Position numbers and translations under genes: made by a program. Under the pieces are notes generated by a model. That model was not told where the DNA came from, did no database searches, and saw nothing but the letters and a program-made list of their open reading frames with translations. From Tetradesmus obliquus (Eukaryota; Chlorophyta; Chlorophyceae; Sphaeropleales; Scenedesmaceae), in the NCBI GenBank assembly GCA_030272155.1, contig CP126193.1, forward strand, positions 124,001 through 188,000: 64,000 bases of DNA. Reading direction: 5' to 3'. Position 1 is the first letter of the stretch. Every line of letters begins with the position of its first letter. Positions 44,885 through 57,014 of this stretch are shown here, one piece after another.

Positions 44885-46240
44885 ACGCTATCATCTTGGC
44901 AGCAGGCAGCAGCAGCAGCGGCAGCAGCAGCAGGGGCATCATCAGGCCGGGTATCGTGCACCGCCTGGACAGGGGCACCAGTGGGCTCATGGTGGTGGCC
45001 AAGAGTGACGCCTGCCATGCCGCGCTGTGCGGCCAGTTCAAGGAGCGCAGCGTGTCGCGCATCTACAACGCAATCGTAAGCGGGGTGCCCAGCCCGCCTG
45101 ATGCGCGCGTGGCCACCAACATCTGCAGGGACCCCGGCAACAGGTGCGGCCAGAGAGTGTGGCGCTGTGCCGATGTCCATCAAGTATGGTTGTTACTGTT
45201 ATTTGCAGGGACCTCCGGTGCGCAGGTGCGCCGCGCTGCTCTGTGCCAGATGATGCAGGCTTGCTGGCCGGCTCACAGCCCAGCAGGTGCTGACTGCGTT
45301 GCTGTGCGCGGGCTGCGCATGCATTGACTGGGTGATGTACGTCTGCTGTTGCTTATGCACGCGGCGGCGACACACCTGGCTGCTGCTGCTGCTGCTGCTG
45401 CGCCGCAGGCTGCGCATGATGGCTGTGCCGTATGGCAGCGGCAGGGGCAGGACGGCCGCCAGCAACTACACGACACTGCAGGGGCTGGCGGGCGGCGGCG
45501 CTGCGCTGGTGCAGTGGAAGCTTGAGAGCGGGCGCACCCACCAGATACGGTGAGGGCGGGGAGCGGGGCCAAGGGCATGAGCAGCTGTGCCAGATGCCCC
45601 GTGCACGTGGGCTTGCATTTCCCGCACTTGCTGCTGTGTACGCAGTTAATTGTTGCCAGGCACAAGCGTGTACAGCAGGGCGCCCGTTTCCCGCCACGCG
45701 AGGAGGGTGATCCTGACACCAGCGCGATGCAGGCAGCCATGTGCAGCTGCTGGCAGGTGTTGCTGATGCAGTTTGGGGCACCTGAACTGGCTGGTGTGCA
45801 GGCATGCTGTAGCAGGTGTGGGTGCTTGCATCGTCCCCACACCTTTGTGTCGGCATCACAGGGGCACTGCAAATAAGCAACTCAACCACAATCGTCGAGT
45901 TACAGTTTTGCAAAAACTAACCACGCCTGTCTGCTCTGCTGCTCCTGCCGCTGCTGTTTGTAATGGTGGCTGCAGCGTGCATGCGCGCCACATAGGGCAC
46001 CCTCTGCTAGGGGATGACCTGTACGGGCCAGGCCATGCAGCAGCAGCACGCACAGTTGTCGGCAAGCGCAGCAGCCTGCTGGCAGCTGCCCGGGCAGCGG
46101 TTGAGGGCTTTGGGCGGCCGGCTCTGCATGCCAAAACCCTGGGCTTTACACACCCGGTGACACACCAGCGGCTGGAGTTTGACTCTGAGTGGCCGCGTGA
46201 CTTTCAAGAGCTGCACCAGCTGCTGCAGGAATGGAGTTGA
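42735..46240 (+). CDS. RluD/RluA-family RNA pseudouridine synthase
   Basis: Converts specific uridines of RNA (usually rRNA) to pseudouridine. Seven exons: 42735-42899, 43108-43212, 43455-43637, 44021-44086, 44566-45143, 45409-45549 and 45976-46240, giving 500 aa. An S4-like RNA-binding domain covers ~91-143 (KVRLDAYLAAQLP, IKAGLVTVN, VRGGDRIEV). The catalytic domain has VYEDEHLIVVNK, AAGMVVHLSPG, then GIVHRLDRGTSGLMVVAK with catalytic Asp308, [25 protein letters not shown] (given here as its parts SGRTHQIR and [11 protein letters not shown]) and LHAKTLGFTHP. A Ser/Asp/Glu-rich insert of ~90 residues (209-298) separates the two motif groups. The N-terminus (MLQQHCSTHLCRTVIRH) suggests an organelle. 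The exon 2 acceptor adjoins 11 CAG codons. Intron 4 contains two extra copies of the exon 4 end. Confidence 0.93.
43102..43140 (+). repeat. (CAG)11 directly after the RluD exon 2 acceptor
   Basis: TTGCAG| is followed by eleven CAG codons, then CCGGCACAG. Each CAG is itself a potential AG acceptor in the same frame. Confidence 0.9.
44050..44350 (+). repeat. Tandem copies of RluD-gene exon 4 end with donor (3 copies, ~125 bp)
   Basis: The true exon end GAGCACCTCATCGTGGTCAA (then CAAG|GTGCGT) is followed by copies at 44198-44218 (CACCTCATTGTGGTTACCCA, then G|GTGGGC) and 44325-44345 (CACCTCATCGTGGTCATTGA, then G|GTGAGG). Both copies are preceded by GCAG. A fourth, weaker intron-only unit follows near 44455-44550. 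Confidence 0.9.
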
Positions 46241-46865
46241 TGACTTGTGCACGCAGCCAGCCAACATTGGGTTGGAACTTGAGAACTGTGCTGGCAGATG
46301 GCCAGGCCTCTGCACCACAAGCACGATGCAGGATGCAGGTTCGGTTCGGTTGTGCAATGCTGTACTGGTCAGCAGCGTTTATCAGACAGTGCGTTTCAAG
46401 CATACACATGCAAGCACATCTGGGTTCATCCAATGCAAGAGCGATTCTGTTGGTTGGTGTGCATGTGGGCTGGTGAAACTTGAAACATTGTACAGACTTG
46501 TGCTTGTTGCTGCAGTGGCAGGCTACCTAGCCGTTCGGGTCATGCATTCACGGTGTTCCTGCGCTATTGTGACACAAAATGCAGCGTGATCTCTTCGCAC
46601 AGCACTTTACTGGGTCAGCAATGACGTGACAGGTGACTGTAGACCCTGCTCTTCCGTCAGGTACTCTGCTTTTGTGTAAAGGATCAACCATGCCGGATGA
46701 CAGCAGATGGTCCTGAAGTCGACTACGCCTGAACACATATCTTTGCAGCTGACGAAGCTGCGAGCCCGTACGCACTTGCACGCTTGTTTCCCCGAGTGAT
46801 CACGGATCCTGTCTCGCGATCGCCTCTAGCTCAAACATCGCCGCACTTATAGTTATTCTTGCTCC
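46241..46865 (+). other. RluD-gene 3' region and upstream region of the CREG gene
   Basis: A TGTAA motif at 46675-46679, 435 bases after the stop, is the likely polyadenylation signal. The remaining ~185 bases before the CREG ATG would hold its promoter; no motif stands out. Confidence 0.5.
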
Positions 46866-49137
46866 ATGCGTGCGTTGTTGTGTCTCCTTGCCGCGCTGTC
46901 ATGCGCCACTGCTGCAACAGCTGCAGCAGCAGACTGGCCTCGGCCAGCACACACAGAGCATGCCCAGCTGGCGCGTTGGCTGGCCCACACGGCCCAATGG
47001 GGCACAATCAGTGCCTGGGACGCAGTCAATCAGCGGCCAGTGGGGTGAGCTGGCCTTGCCCATGTGCCAGTTCAGAGGTTGTCAGCCCTTCACAGCTGCT
47101 GCGGTTGATGATGGCGTTGCATCGCAGCAGGCGCACCTGCCTGTACATGCAGGTGGCTGTGCAGACAGTTTACATGCATACACATAGCACAGTGGTTGTG
47201 CTGTGACGCAGCTGGCATGATGACGACCCGTCAAATGTAGCAGCAGGCATGCGCAGCGGCACCACGGTGCACCAACTGCTTGCGTGCTGCCCCTTGCTGC
47301 GATGCTGCATGCAGGGGCGTTGCATCCTTCAGTGATGGGCCTCCAGACAGCCCAACTGGCCGGCTGTACTTCTACTTGACCCCCATGGATGAGACGACAC
47401 AGCACATCACTGTGAGCAGGCCACACACTGCTAGATCGAGCCAGCCAGCCTGGCAGGAGCCTGGGCACACACTTCTGGCAGTAGTTGCAGCCAGACTGCG
47501 CAACAGCACTGGGAATGCGCAGTTGCGGCTGATGCGACCCAGCAGCATGCAGCAGCGCAGCTGCCACATTGAGCGGTCAGGACTTGGCAATGCATAGTAG
47601 ACCAACGCAGTGTGATGCGTTGGGACCGCAGCGCACATGCAGGGCATGGGATTGCCTAGTGCAGCTGCACGGCATGCTAAGAGGCTGGCATCTGCTCTCG
47701 CCAAGTTCTGGGTACTGCTGCTGCTGCTGCGTGGCGCCGCGTGCTGCTGCAGAGCTACCCCGCCTGCTCCTTCACTGTGGCTGAAGCACAGCTGCAGCCC
47801 AACGGCTGCAGCGGCACAGACCCAGAGGTGGGCTGCAGACAGCTGCCTGGCGCATGAACTCACACAGTTAGTTTCATGATGCAGCACATATGTACGAAAG
47901 TGCTGCACAGCAGCGCAGTGAGGGGCGTGCTTGCAGCAGTGCATGATGAGCAGGCAACAAGGCCTTAGCTCCTGCCGGTGCATCTTGACCCTGCACACTC
48001 AATGCGTGCCTCAATGGTGTGCATTGAACTCGGCAGCTGCAAGGGCGCCATGCTGCGAGGCCATCGCGTACATGCGGCGCGCATCATTTGGCCTACGGCA
48101 GCTGTGCATGGCGCCCGCAGTACAGCGATGTGTATGCTTTATGCGCCTCTCACCCTTCTCCTGCAGGACCCCACCTGTGCCAAGGTCACTGTCATTGGAG
48201 AGATGCAGCACATTGCGTCTGCTGAGGAAGCGGACGCAGCAGCAGCGGCGCTGTTCAGCCGACATGCTGCCATGCAGCAGTGGCCAGCAGACCACGGCTT
48301 TACCTTGTGAGTTGCAGGCCGCGGCATGCAGCTTTGACCGCCAGTGCAACACACGTGCCTGACAAAACCTTGCACGGCTGCTGGTACCCTATGCACATTG
48401 CAGTGCAATTGCATGCGCGCAGTGAGTGTGTCATGTGCGCAGCTGGCACGCGTGCGGCGTGCTGCCGGCTGCCTCCCCTGCACCCAGCCATGCTTGCTGT
48501 ATGCCTGCTGCTCTGCACTGGTTGCTCTACTGTGTCTCAGAATCTGCGTTCGCTTGCTGCTGCTGTGCAGCTTTGAGTTGAAGGTGACTGAGGTGCACAT
48601 GCTGGACTGGTGAGCAGCAGCGCGCCAGCGTGCTTGCCTGCTGCGCACACCGTCACGTGCCAGAGCATGCTTGCATGCCAGCTGACTTGCGTGCGTGTTA
48701 TATCACGTGGCGCATTGCCAGACTGATGACTGTGTGACCAGGAAGCTGCGTTCAGCCGCAGGGTCAGCACAGCTTGACAGGCAGCGCAGTTCTGCTGTAC
48801 TGGCAGACATGCGGGCTCCTGGCAGCCGCATTGGCGCATCGCTGGCCTGGCATGCAGCCGCTCAACTGCCATCCAGCAGCCATGCGCGCTATCCTGCGAG
48901 TAACTTGCACCCAGTGGGTGCACCTGGAATGCATTCTTGTGCCTGACCACTGGAGGCTTGGCTCTGCTGCCTTGCTGTGTGCTGCGCAGGTATGGGGGCA
49001 TGCACATCATCCCAGGCAGCGACTACTATGCAGCAGAGCTGGCGCCACCCAGCGCAGCAGGCAGCGGGCAGCGCCAGCAGCGGCGGCAATGGCGGGTGCA
49101 GCAAGCTCTCTGGGGGGGAGGCAGTGCAGCTCGCTGA
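46866..49137 (+). CDS. CREG-family secreted glycoprotein-like protein (FMN-binding split-barrel fold)
   Basis: Six exons: 46866-47044, 47315-47411, 47753-47827, 48167-48306, 48571-48609 and 48990-49137, giving 225 aa, close to the ~220 of animal CREG1. The start MRALLCLLAALSCATAATA is a signal peptide. Matches to the family run in order: LARWLAHTAQWGTIS, GVASFSDG, GRLYFYLTPMDETTQ, FTVAEAQL, DPEDPTCAKVTVIGEM, ALFSRHAAMQQWPADHGF and VHMLDWYGGMHII. CREG proteins adopt a pyridoxamine-phosphate-oxidase-like barrel without known enzyme activity and go to the secretory or lysosomal route. Exon 3 was placed at the CTGCAG|AGC acceptor in phase 0; a few residues before SYPACSF are shorter than in animals. 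A Ser/Gln-rich tail follows the conserved core. Confidence 0.9.
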
Positions 49138-49913
49138 GCAGCAGGCTGCTCCACGTGCAGCTGCAACATGATGTATGCTACGGTTGTGTAGGTGTAAACC
49201 TGCCAGGGCCTGGTGATTGTCAGTTTCACTCCTCCAGGCCGGCCTTGTACAGAAGAAGCTGCAGGCCGCTTTGTACAGCAGAAGCTGCAGGCCGCCCTTG
49301 TACAGAAGAAGCTGCAGGCCGCCTCTAGCACGTGTTAGCGGCTTGACTCCATCGGATGCGCCGGGTGGCGGTTGATGTGATGCATATCATCCCGCTTGCA
49401 TGGGCCCCTTGCGTGCTCACTGGCTTTAGCTGTGCTGTGTTGCTCAGCTCTCAGTGCACACAGTATGTGCCTGCTGGACCTTCTGGTTTGAGTGTTGCTG
49501 GCAATGTCAGTTTCAAGCAGGTATGATGTAACTCAATGTAGACAGACGGCAGGCTGCTTAGTTGTTGCGCAGATGCCGTGCACCAGCAAGTCAAATGGCT
49601 TTCCGCTTGGACTTTCAGGGATCGTGCGTGTCTAGCAAGTACACCTGAACAATCGATCAAACTGGCCAATAACAAACCCTACCAACACTCCTGGTCGGAA
49701 TACAGGCAGAACACGTCGCCTTTTGCACGGTGACTTGCTTTCAACTGTACGTCTTGAACATCACCCGACGTTATCATCCAAGTGGAACAAGATCGTGTCA
49801 AGCCTACTGCATGCTACGACAGCACTGCTTCTGTTCTGTGCTGGGGAACGTTCAGTAAAGCCACAGCGTGCGTGCATGCCCTAAACCAACACTCAATCGG
49901 TGTTTGAACGGAA
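49138..49913 (+). other. CREG 3' region with short tandem repeats; spacer before RABGGTB
   Basis: TGTAA motifs at 49193-49197 and 49527-49531 are candidate 3' ends. Between them lie three to four copies of a ~30-bp unit. The 49540-49913 part is repeat-free, AT-richer and presumably the promoter of the next gene. Confidence 0.5.
49235..49325 (+). repeat. ~30-bp tandem repeat in the CREG 3' region
   Basis: Three copies of (C)TTGTACAGAAGAAGCTGCAG-GCCGC, the middle one with CAGCAGAAG and a TTTG start. Confidence 0.9.
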
Positions 49914-51394
49914 ATGGCAACATCGGGGGCAGTTACGCCGGCTGATCTTGGGCCCAGGAGCAAGCTGCTGGTGGACAAGCATGCTGCCTACATTGCATCC
50001 TTCTCAACAGTCTGGGAGGTGGGGGCTGTCCAGCAGCGATTGATACTGAGATACTGCCCTATTATTTGCTGTTAGGCTTGAGGCAGCAAGCAGTTGCGTA
50101 TATAGCTGTGCTTGAGCACCTGCGCTTTGCAGGAACCGCGCACAGCAGCAGGTGGCACACGCTGTGCTGGGGCGCCTGTATGTCCAGTATATGCAGCAAG
50201 AAACACGGTTAGCAACAACGTCTCATATACTGCAATGGCAAACCGCTGTCACCTTGTCCTGCAGGCAGCAGACAAGCTGGAGCATGTCGCCACGGAGCAC
50301 TTCTGGATGAGCGGCATGTACTGGGGCCTCACTGCAATGGAGCTGATGGGCCGCCTGCAGGACATGGACACTGACAAAGTCCTGGACTGGGTGAGAGACA
50401 CACACAGCCGCAGCTGCTGGTCTGCATCAACTGATACAGTTGCATTTGAAATTCAAAGCCAGCATGCTGGCTACATGGCGTCCATCTTTGCTGGGCATGT
50501 CCTTCTGGCATGGTACAGGTGACGTGGTCTAAATATCAGGGTAAGCCACGGCTGCTGCTGCGATTGCATGCATTAGTTTGGTGGGCCCGCTGAGGCAGGG
50601 GAGCTGAGTGGATAGTCACGGCAGTCACCTGCACCAGCCACCAGCAAGCAAGCAGTAGTCATGTATTTGGCCCTGCTTCTGCCCAGCCAACTGCTGCTGC
50701 TGCTGCCGCCAGGTCATGTCCTGCTACCGCCCCGAGGACGGCGGCTTTGGCTCCAGCCCGCGCAACGACAGCCGCCTGCTGGCCACGCTCAGCGCGCTGC
50801 AGATCCTGGCGCTGCTGGACGCGCTGCACAGGGCAGACGCGCCCGCGGTGACGGCATGTGAGGACACAGCCGGGTGCCAGGGGGCAGGCAGGCAGCGAGC
50901 TCAGCTGCAACCGTTTGTGCATCTGTTGTTGCCTGCTTGCTGGGCATTCGCGATGTGTGCGGCAAAAGTACATGTCTGCACGCATGCCAGCATCAACCGG
51001 CATCGCCTTTGTTCTGGTTATCAGCAGATGTGTGTAAGGGCAGCAGTGCAGGGGACTGTCCCGCCGCTCCCACCAGAACCATCAAGATGAGTGCTGCCGA
51101 GCCCGCTCCTGCTGCTGCTGCTGTGCCTGCAGACATTGCAGGACTGCAGCAGCCTGATGGCGCGTTTGCGGGAGACAAGTGGGGCGAGATAGACACGCGG
51201 TGAGCCGGGCAGTGCGCCTGGGGCCTCCGGCCATGCAGCAGCAGCAACTCAACCGCACACGCCACGCAGAATGCAACCTGTTTGTCACCATGCAGCGCAC
51301 CCAGCACTGCAGCTGCCGAGCACAGAGAGAGTGTTTCAGCGCCACGGCCTGCAGTGGCTGCTTGTGTCGGTGCTCTGCAAGCCACCAGCCTGTG

Positions 51395-51451
<57 letters not shown>

Positions 51452-51757
51452 AGCTTCTCGTATGCGGCGCTGCTGGGCTGCTCCATCCTGGGCACGTTAG
51501 ATGCGCTGGATGTGGAGGCAGCGGTGCACTTCGTGACGGCCTGCAAGAACTTTGACGGCGGCTTCGGCTGCACGCCAGGTGCGGCTGGGTTGGTTGCATG
51601 CACAGCTGCATGTGGCTGGCTGGCGGGGTGACACAGCTGGCAGCAGCAGCGCTGGCAGCATAGGGCTGACTTGCCTTGACAAGGAGTTTGGTTTATTATC
51701 ATGGGGGCATTGTCAGAGAGCAGCTGCGTGCACATGTGCAGACGGCAGAATGAGCAG

Positions 51758-51796
<39 letters not shown>

Positions 51797-51901
51797 AGGC
51801 AACGAGTCTCATGCGGGCCAGGTGTTCACCTGCATAGGCGCCCTCAGCCTGGCAGGGCGGCTGGATGCAGCAGACCAGGACCTGGTGGGCTGGTGGTGAG
51901 G

Positions 51902-51932
<31 letters not shown>

Positions 51933-53164
51933 ACGCCATCCACATGAACTGCACAGCAGGAGCGTCATGAGGTTGCTGCGCCTTGATTGCACGCGCCCAC
52001 TGCAGTAATGACATGCTTCAAACGCAGGAGAGCATGATCCTGCAAACAGCAGGAGCTGTTGGGTCAGCTGTTGACTCTGATTCGGCTGTTCCTGGTGCCT
52101 AAATTGCAGGCTGTGTGAGCGGCAAACCCGCAGCGGCGGCTTGAATGGGCGGCCAGAGAAGCTGCAGGATGTGAGCTTGCAAACACCATCAGCACCAGCA
52201 GCAGCAGCAGCAGCAGCGGCGGCGGCAGCGGCAGCAGCACGTGCAGGGCATGAGCAGCAGCCGTGTTTGTGGTCATGCGCTGTCAGCTTCCGTTGTTTGC
52301 CACACTGGCAGCAGCAGCCGTAGCAGCGGCAGCAGCAGCAGCCCCTGCACAGCCGCCAAGGCATTACACCTTGTTCTCTTGGTGTGGCGTGCAGCGCTGC
52401 ATTTGCTCAGTCCACGCAGTTCTGCAGGCGGAGTATGTGCTGCTGCAGCGCTTGGCATGCAGTGCTGCTGCATTCACACGACTCTCCCTGCTGCACTGCG
52501 CCACACCGCGTGTGCTGCTGGCTGCAGGTGTGCTACAGCTGGTGGTGCCTGTCCTGCCTGTCCATCCTGGGCAGGCTGCACTGGATCGACCAGGAGGCAC
52601 TCAGCAGGTTCATCCTGTACTGCCAGGTGCGGCTGCTGGCCTGCCAGCAGCTGACCTGCTGGCACCACCCCTGCTATGCAGCGCATGCGTGTGCGTTGTT
52701 CGCACACATTCAACCGGAGAGCAATGAATGAAGTTGCACACATGCATATCATGTTGCAAGATGCTGACACAGTGTTTCCTTGCGCATGTCAGCATTCCAG
52801 CAAAGTAGTCCGAGAATGAGGTAAACGCGTAGGATGTGGTATGGGCAGCTCCAGCCGCCGTCACACACATGTCAACCCTGATTGCCGCCAAGTAGTCAGC
52901 CGGTGGGATTACGCCCCCTCTCCCCTCCCTGGTACCCCAACAACTCATCCAAATCCCTGGACCGCGTGCTCCTTGCACCGCGCTTGCCGCGCTGCCTGCT
53001 GCGCTGCAGGACGAGGAGGATGGCGGCATCAGCGACCGGCCTGATGACATGGCTGACGTGTACCACACCTTCTTCGGCATCGCGGGGCTGTCGCTGATGG
53101 GCCACGCGGGCCTGGCAGCCATAGACCCCACCTACGCGCTGCCGGTGAAGACAGTGCAGCGCCT

Positions 53165-53196
<32 letters not shown>

Positions 53197-53246
53197 GTGG
53201 GCAAGGGATGCAGGAGGGGGGCAGCTCAGCACCCAGCACAGGCTGA
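49914..53246 (+). CDS. RABGGTB: Rab geranylgeranyltransferase beta subunit (GGTase II beta)
   Basis: Catalytic beta subunit that, with the alpha subunit and Rab escort protein, attaches geranylgeranyl groups to Rab C-terminal cysteines. Nine exons: 49914-50018, 50265-50390, 50713-50857, 51133-51199, 51454-51578, 51799-51895, 52110-52170, 52528-52626 and 53010-53246, giving 353 aa (animal enzyme 331). The prenyltransferase alpha-alpha barrel repeats are intact: [57 protein letters not shown] and [20 protein letters not shown]. Zinc ligands are Asp242, Cys244 (QDVCYSWW) and His294. A poly-Gln/Gly tail of ~30 residues has grown at the C-terminus from CAG units. Several acceptors (exons 3, 5, 6) lie in CTG runs. 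Cytosolic; linked to membrane trafficking. Confidence 0.96.
51396..51453 (+). repeat. (CTG)18-19 at the RABGGTB exon 5 acceptor
   Basis: Pure CTG run ending CTGCAG| directly at the exon 5 start. Confidence 0.95.
51759..51798 (+). repeat. (CTG)12 at the RABGGTB exon 6 acceptor
   Basis: Pure CTG run ending CTGCAG| at the exon 6 start; a second CTG run follows the exon at 51905-51930. Confidence 0.95.
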
Positions 53247-54513
53247 GTACTAGCAGTAATGATGTGCAAGGGGTGACTAGTAGTACGGCTGTTGAGGTTA
53301 GGGGCGTTGCCTCGGCGAGCCCGGCTGTGATAATCCTCTTACTAAGTAGGGTTGTTGCCTTGGTGAGCATGGCTGTGATAGGACACTGCACTGTGTGTAA
53401 ACACGTGCAGCAATTGCAAGGATGCCAGCAGACGGACACGGCGCCTGAGAATGACACAGCCTGCCCAGCATAACTGCGCAGCTGCACCAGAACAGACGCG
53501 CCACACTGTCGTGGTGCCCCTGGAGTAGCGCCCAACGTACTACATAGGCCTAGTAGGCCAGCCGTCCGGCACCTAGGCGCGGGCAACTTTCTTTATGTGG
53601 GACCAACACCTACCTGAGTATGTTTGTGAGCTCAGAAATCAACAAACGAGCATGGTTGGTAACTCCAACAGGTATGTTGACGGGAACAAGCCAAGCACAC
53701 AGCAGGGAGATGATCCTGAACAGCCAGCGCTGGCAACAATGCCCAGCAGCTGGCGGCCAGTTTCCTTGCATATTTCTTACTGGCGACTGCATCCACGCTT
53801 TCCCCTTGTCATCAAGCTAAAGGGATCATGTTTGATCGCTCTATGCTGTATTCAAGCACCATCTGCACGCGATCTGCAACCACACACCCCTACAGTGACA
53901 ACATCACCAACAGGGCAGTCACCTGATGTGGCACTCGACATCCCCCCTTTCCTCCGGCAACGCGCAGTCTGCCACAGGGGAGCCAAGAACGATAAGGACA
54001 TCCGTTGCTTTACATCGGGCTGTTTGAAGCAGGCGCTGTGCAAGCATGCGCGAAACGCGATCTTCGTCGGAGCGACTTGTAACAGATACTGCGTGCGCTC
54101 CAATCCCGCACAATCCGTGATATCAGCAGGGCTCCGCTTGGCAGCGGCAACATTGTGTTTGAGTGTGCTTAGATTGATAAGCGCGTGTCCACATTTTTCC
54201 TTATCCAGCAGTGGCGTATGCATCAACCGTGGCGATCAGTCCTCCAAGACCGTTAAAAGCACACGAAGCCGTTTCCACAAACATAATAGCTGTATATAGG
54301 CTTCAAGGTTTTTCAAGGGTGCGCTGTCAGGAACAGTATCAAACACCAGTAGATTGTGTGTATAAATTAGGTCCTACAACGTCCTGTCTGCGGTTCAAAT
54401 GCGTTTGCTGATGTATCAATTACTTACGAGAGACCGGTTGGACATTCGCAGGGTCACTTGCACCATTCTGGATGTGCAAGCCTCCTGCTAGCTGCAGCGT
54501 GGCGACAGGCAGC
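53247..54513 (+). other. RABGGTB 3' region and AT-richer spacer with one long uncharacterised ORF
   Basis: TGTAA at 53396-53400 probably ends RABGGTB. Two ~58-bp related units (GTTGCCT-CGGCGAGC and GTTGCCT-TGGTGAGC, each then GGCTGTGATA) lie at 53300-53382. From 53560 the sequence is AT-richer. An ORF at 53595-54299 (234 codons, start MWDQHLPEYVCEL) has no CAG repeats and no similarity I recognise; an overlapping frame on the other strand is open too. It could be a spacer ORF, a lineage-specific gene or a decayed mobile-element fragment. Confidence 0.35.
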
Positions 54514-55362
54514 ATGACCGGCGCCTCTTCGGTGAGTTGAATCTAAAGCGTTGTGTTTTAGAATGTTTCAGCATGGGAGGGGTTGGCTGCGTGTTGATTG
54601 CTGCATGGCTGCCACGTTGCACCACACAACAGCTGAGCGCGTTCCGGCCAAATGCAGGCTCAGCCGTCGATCAAAGCCGCAGTTTACTTCAAAAACAACA
54701 GGCGAACATACCTCGAACTCGAAGGAGTCGCCTGGCTCAACATCAGCGACGGGTTTGTTGACAGCCTTGCACCTGGTCACCCTGAGAGCCACTCGTTGCT
54801 TACTATCTGCCCTGGCCTGTGTGCTGCCCTCTGCTTGCAGGGCCCAACATTTGGCCGGCGCCTAGTATTTTTTGGAGCTGCTGAGGCTGTCGGCGAGCCC
54901 ACGCTGCTGCAGCTGTTCTCTCAATATGGTGACGTCACTGGGCTGTTCCTTGTGCGCTCAGCACTGGGGCTCCCCTCAGGCTGCGGCTATGTGACCATGG
55001 CCAATGCAGAGCAGGCTGCAGCAGCACTGGCAGCCCTGCAGGGCAGCAGCGAGTGTGCAGAGGCCGGCGGCAAGCTGGGCCTGCTCATTGTGCAGGGGCC
55101 ACACACAGAGCAGGCCGAGCAGCCGCAGTCACCACAGCAGAAGCAGAAGTCAGGGGCGCACACAGATGACAACAGAACGGTGAGTGCGATGGCGCTGGGA
55201 TGCAGCGTAGCATGCTGTGCATGCAGCTGGCGTGCGCAGCTGTGCCTTGTATGCAGTAGTATACTTGCGCACCTGCATCCCATCACCTCCACCCACTCCA
55301 TACCAGGACACCCCAAGCACAGCCCCTGTAGTAGACGTCGCTGCCCCTTCTGACCACGCCCC

Positions 55363-55393
<31 letters not shown>

Positions 55394-57014
55394 GCATGCT
55401 GTCACATCCACGCAGGCCTTCTTCACCAAGGTGCCGCCCACAGTCACGGCGCACCAGCTCATCCAGCTCTTCACAGCCTGCGGCGACGTGGTGCACGTGG
55501 AGCTCTTCACGCCCTGGCCAGGCGCCAAAATAAGCAAGGGCTGCGGCCTGGTGGAGTTTGCGGCCCCAGAAGCAGCAGCAGCAGCAGTGGCCAGCCTGCA
55601 CCAGGCCTTCACCTGGCCCCACAGCCACTCGCCGCTAGTGGTCGAGTGGCTAGACGCCAAGCGCCAGGCAGCCAACAGGGCTAGCAAGCTGGTCAAGCAC
55701 GGCAGCGGCGACAGCACCACCAACATGCGCCGCGCCGCGGCAGCAGCAGCAGCCGACCAAGAGCCGCGCATGGCGGCTGCGGTTGGCTATGGCAGCCACA
55801 GCGGCCACATCGCTGGTGTGGCGGGGCAGGTGGGCATGCAGCAGTACCAGCAGCAGGCTGCCATGACCCGCAGCTGCCCGCTGCCGCGCCTGCAGCAGCA
55901 GTTGCTGCCCGGCAGCATGGTGCAGCCGGGCTGGGCGGCCGCAGCGAACGCGCAGGCGGTGCTGCAGCAGCGCACGATGATGCAGCAGGGGCAGCAGGTG
56001 GAGCAGCACATGGTGGCATGGCTGCAGCAGGAGGCCAAGCAGCAGCAGCAGCAGCAGCAGGCTGACGCGCCGGGAAGCGTGAGCTATTGGTGGCCGCTGC
56101 AGGCCGGCGGCGGCGCAGCCAGCTGCTACGACAACTCTGGCAGCCTGGTCATGACCGTGGGCAGCAGCGGCAGCGCCAGCAGCAGCATGGTGCTGCCTGA
56201 GATGATCGACCTGAGCACAGGCAACCTGTCCTGCGTGTCTGCTGGCAGCGCCGCACTAGGCATGTCTGGCGCAGAGCTGCTGAGCCAGCAGCAGCAGGTG
56301 TTTGGCGGCAGCGGCTGCCAGAGCCCCATCACCAGCGGTGAGCCGACTCTGGCAATGCCCGGCGCTGCAGCAGCCGTGGTTGGCCTGGGCGGCGTGTGCA
56401 GCGAGCCGATGTGGCAGCAGCTGGAGCATAGTAACTTGATGATGATGCAGCCGACGCAGCCCATGCAGGCGGCTGTGCGCGAGGTGCCCAGCCAGCCTAT
56501 GTACGTCATGGACAGGAACGGCGCGCTGATGCAGGTCGGCGGCGCTGCTGCTGCTGCTGGCGGCGCGTTTGCCAGCCTGCCCACCGCGTCCCCGGGCCTG
56601 GCGCTGCACCCTCAGCAGCACCCCCAGCTGTCTGTTGCCCAGACCTGCAGCTCCCTGTACGCAGCAGCAGCGGGCGATGCAGCTACCGGGCTACCCAAGC
56701 AGCAGCAGCAGCAGTGGTGGGGGGCGCAGCAGCCCTGCTCGCAGCAGCAGCAGCAGGCTGCTGGCGGTAGGGATGGCGCCGCAATGGTGTTGGCACTGAC
56801 GCCGCGGCAGCTGAGCGTGATGTCTGCGGTGCTGCCTGAGCTGCCTCGGCTGACCGGTGTGAAGGCGTACCTGGGCGCCGGGCAGATGGGCAGGGGCGTG
56901 CGGCTGATCCTGTCTGGCGCTGCCGCGCAGGTCAGCTCGGCGCATTCCATGGCTGCGATGATGCTGAGCAACATGGGCATCAGCGACCCGCTGCTGCCTG
57001 CCGGCATGCAGTAG
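54514..57014 (+). CDS. RNA-binding protein with two RRMs and a KH-like C-terminus
   Basis: Three exons: 54514-54531, 54841-55179 and 55416-57014, giving 651 aa. RRM1 is at ~12-95 (RLVFFGA, LFSQYGDVTGLFLVR, GCGYVTMANAEQAAAAL). RRM2 is at ~120-205 (AFFTKVPP, LIQLFTACGDVVHVELF, KGCGLVEFAAPEAAAAAV), with a layout like CELF/Bruno-type proteins. The middle is Gln/Ala/Gly/Met-rich. The last ~60 residues (SAVLPELPRLTGVKAYLG, then GVRLILSGAAAQVSSAHSMA) have the pattern of the C-terminal half of a KH domain. The six-codon first exon (MTGASS) is inferred from an ATG followed by GTGAGT; an alternative is a start at 54652 in the frame that reads into exon 2. A role in mRNA regulation is likely; partner RNAs unknown. 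Confidence 0.8.
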
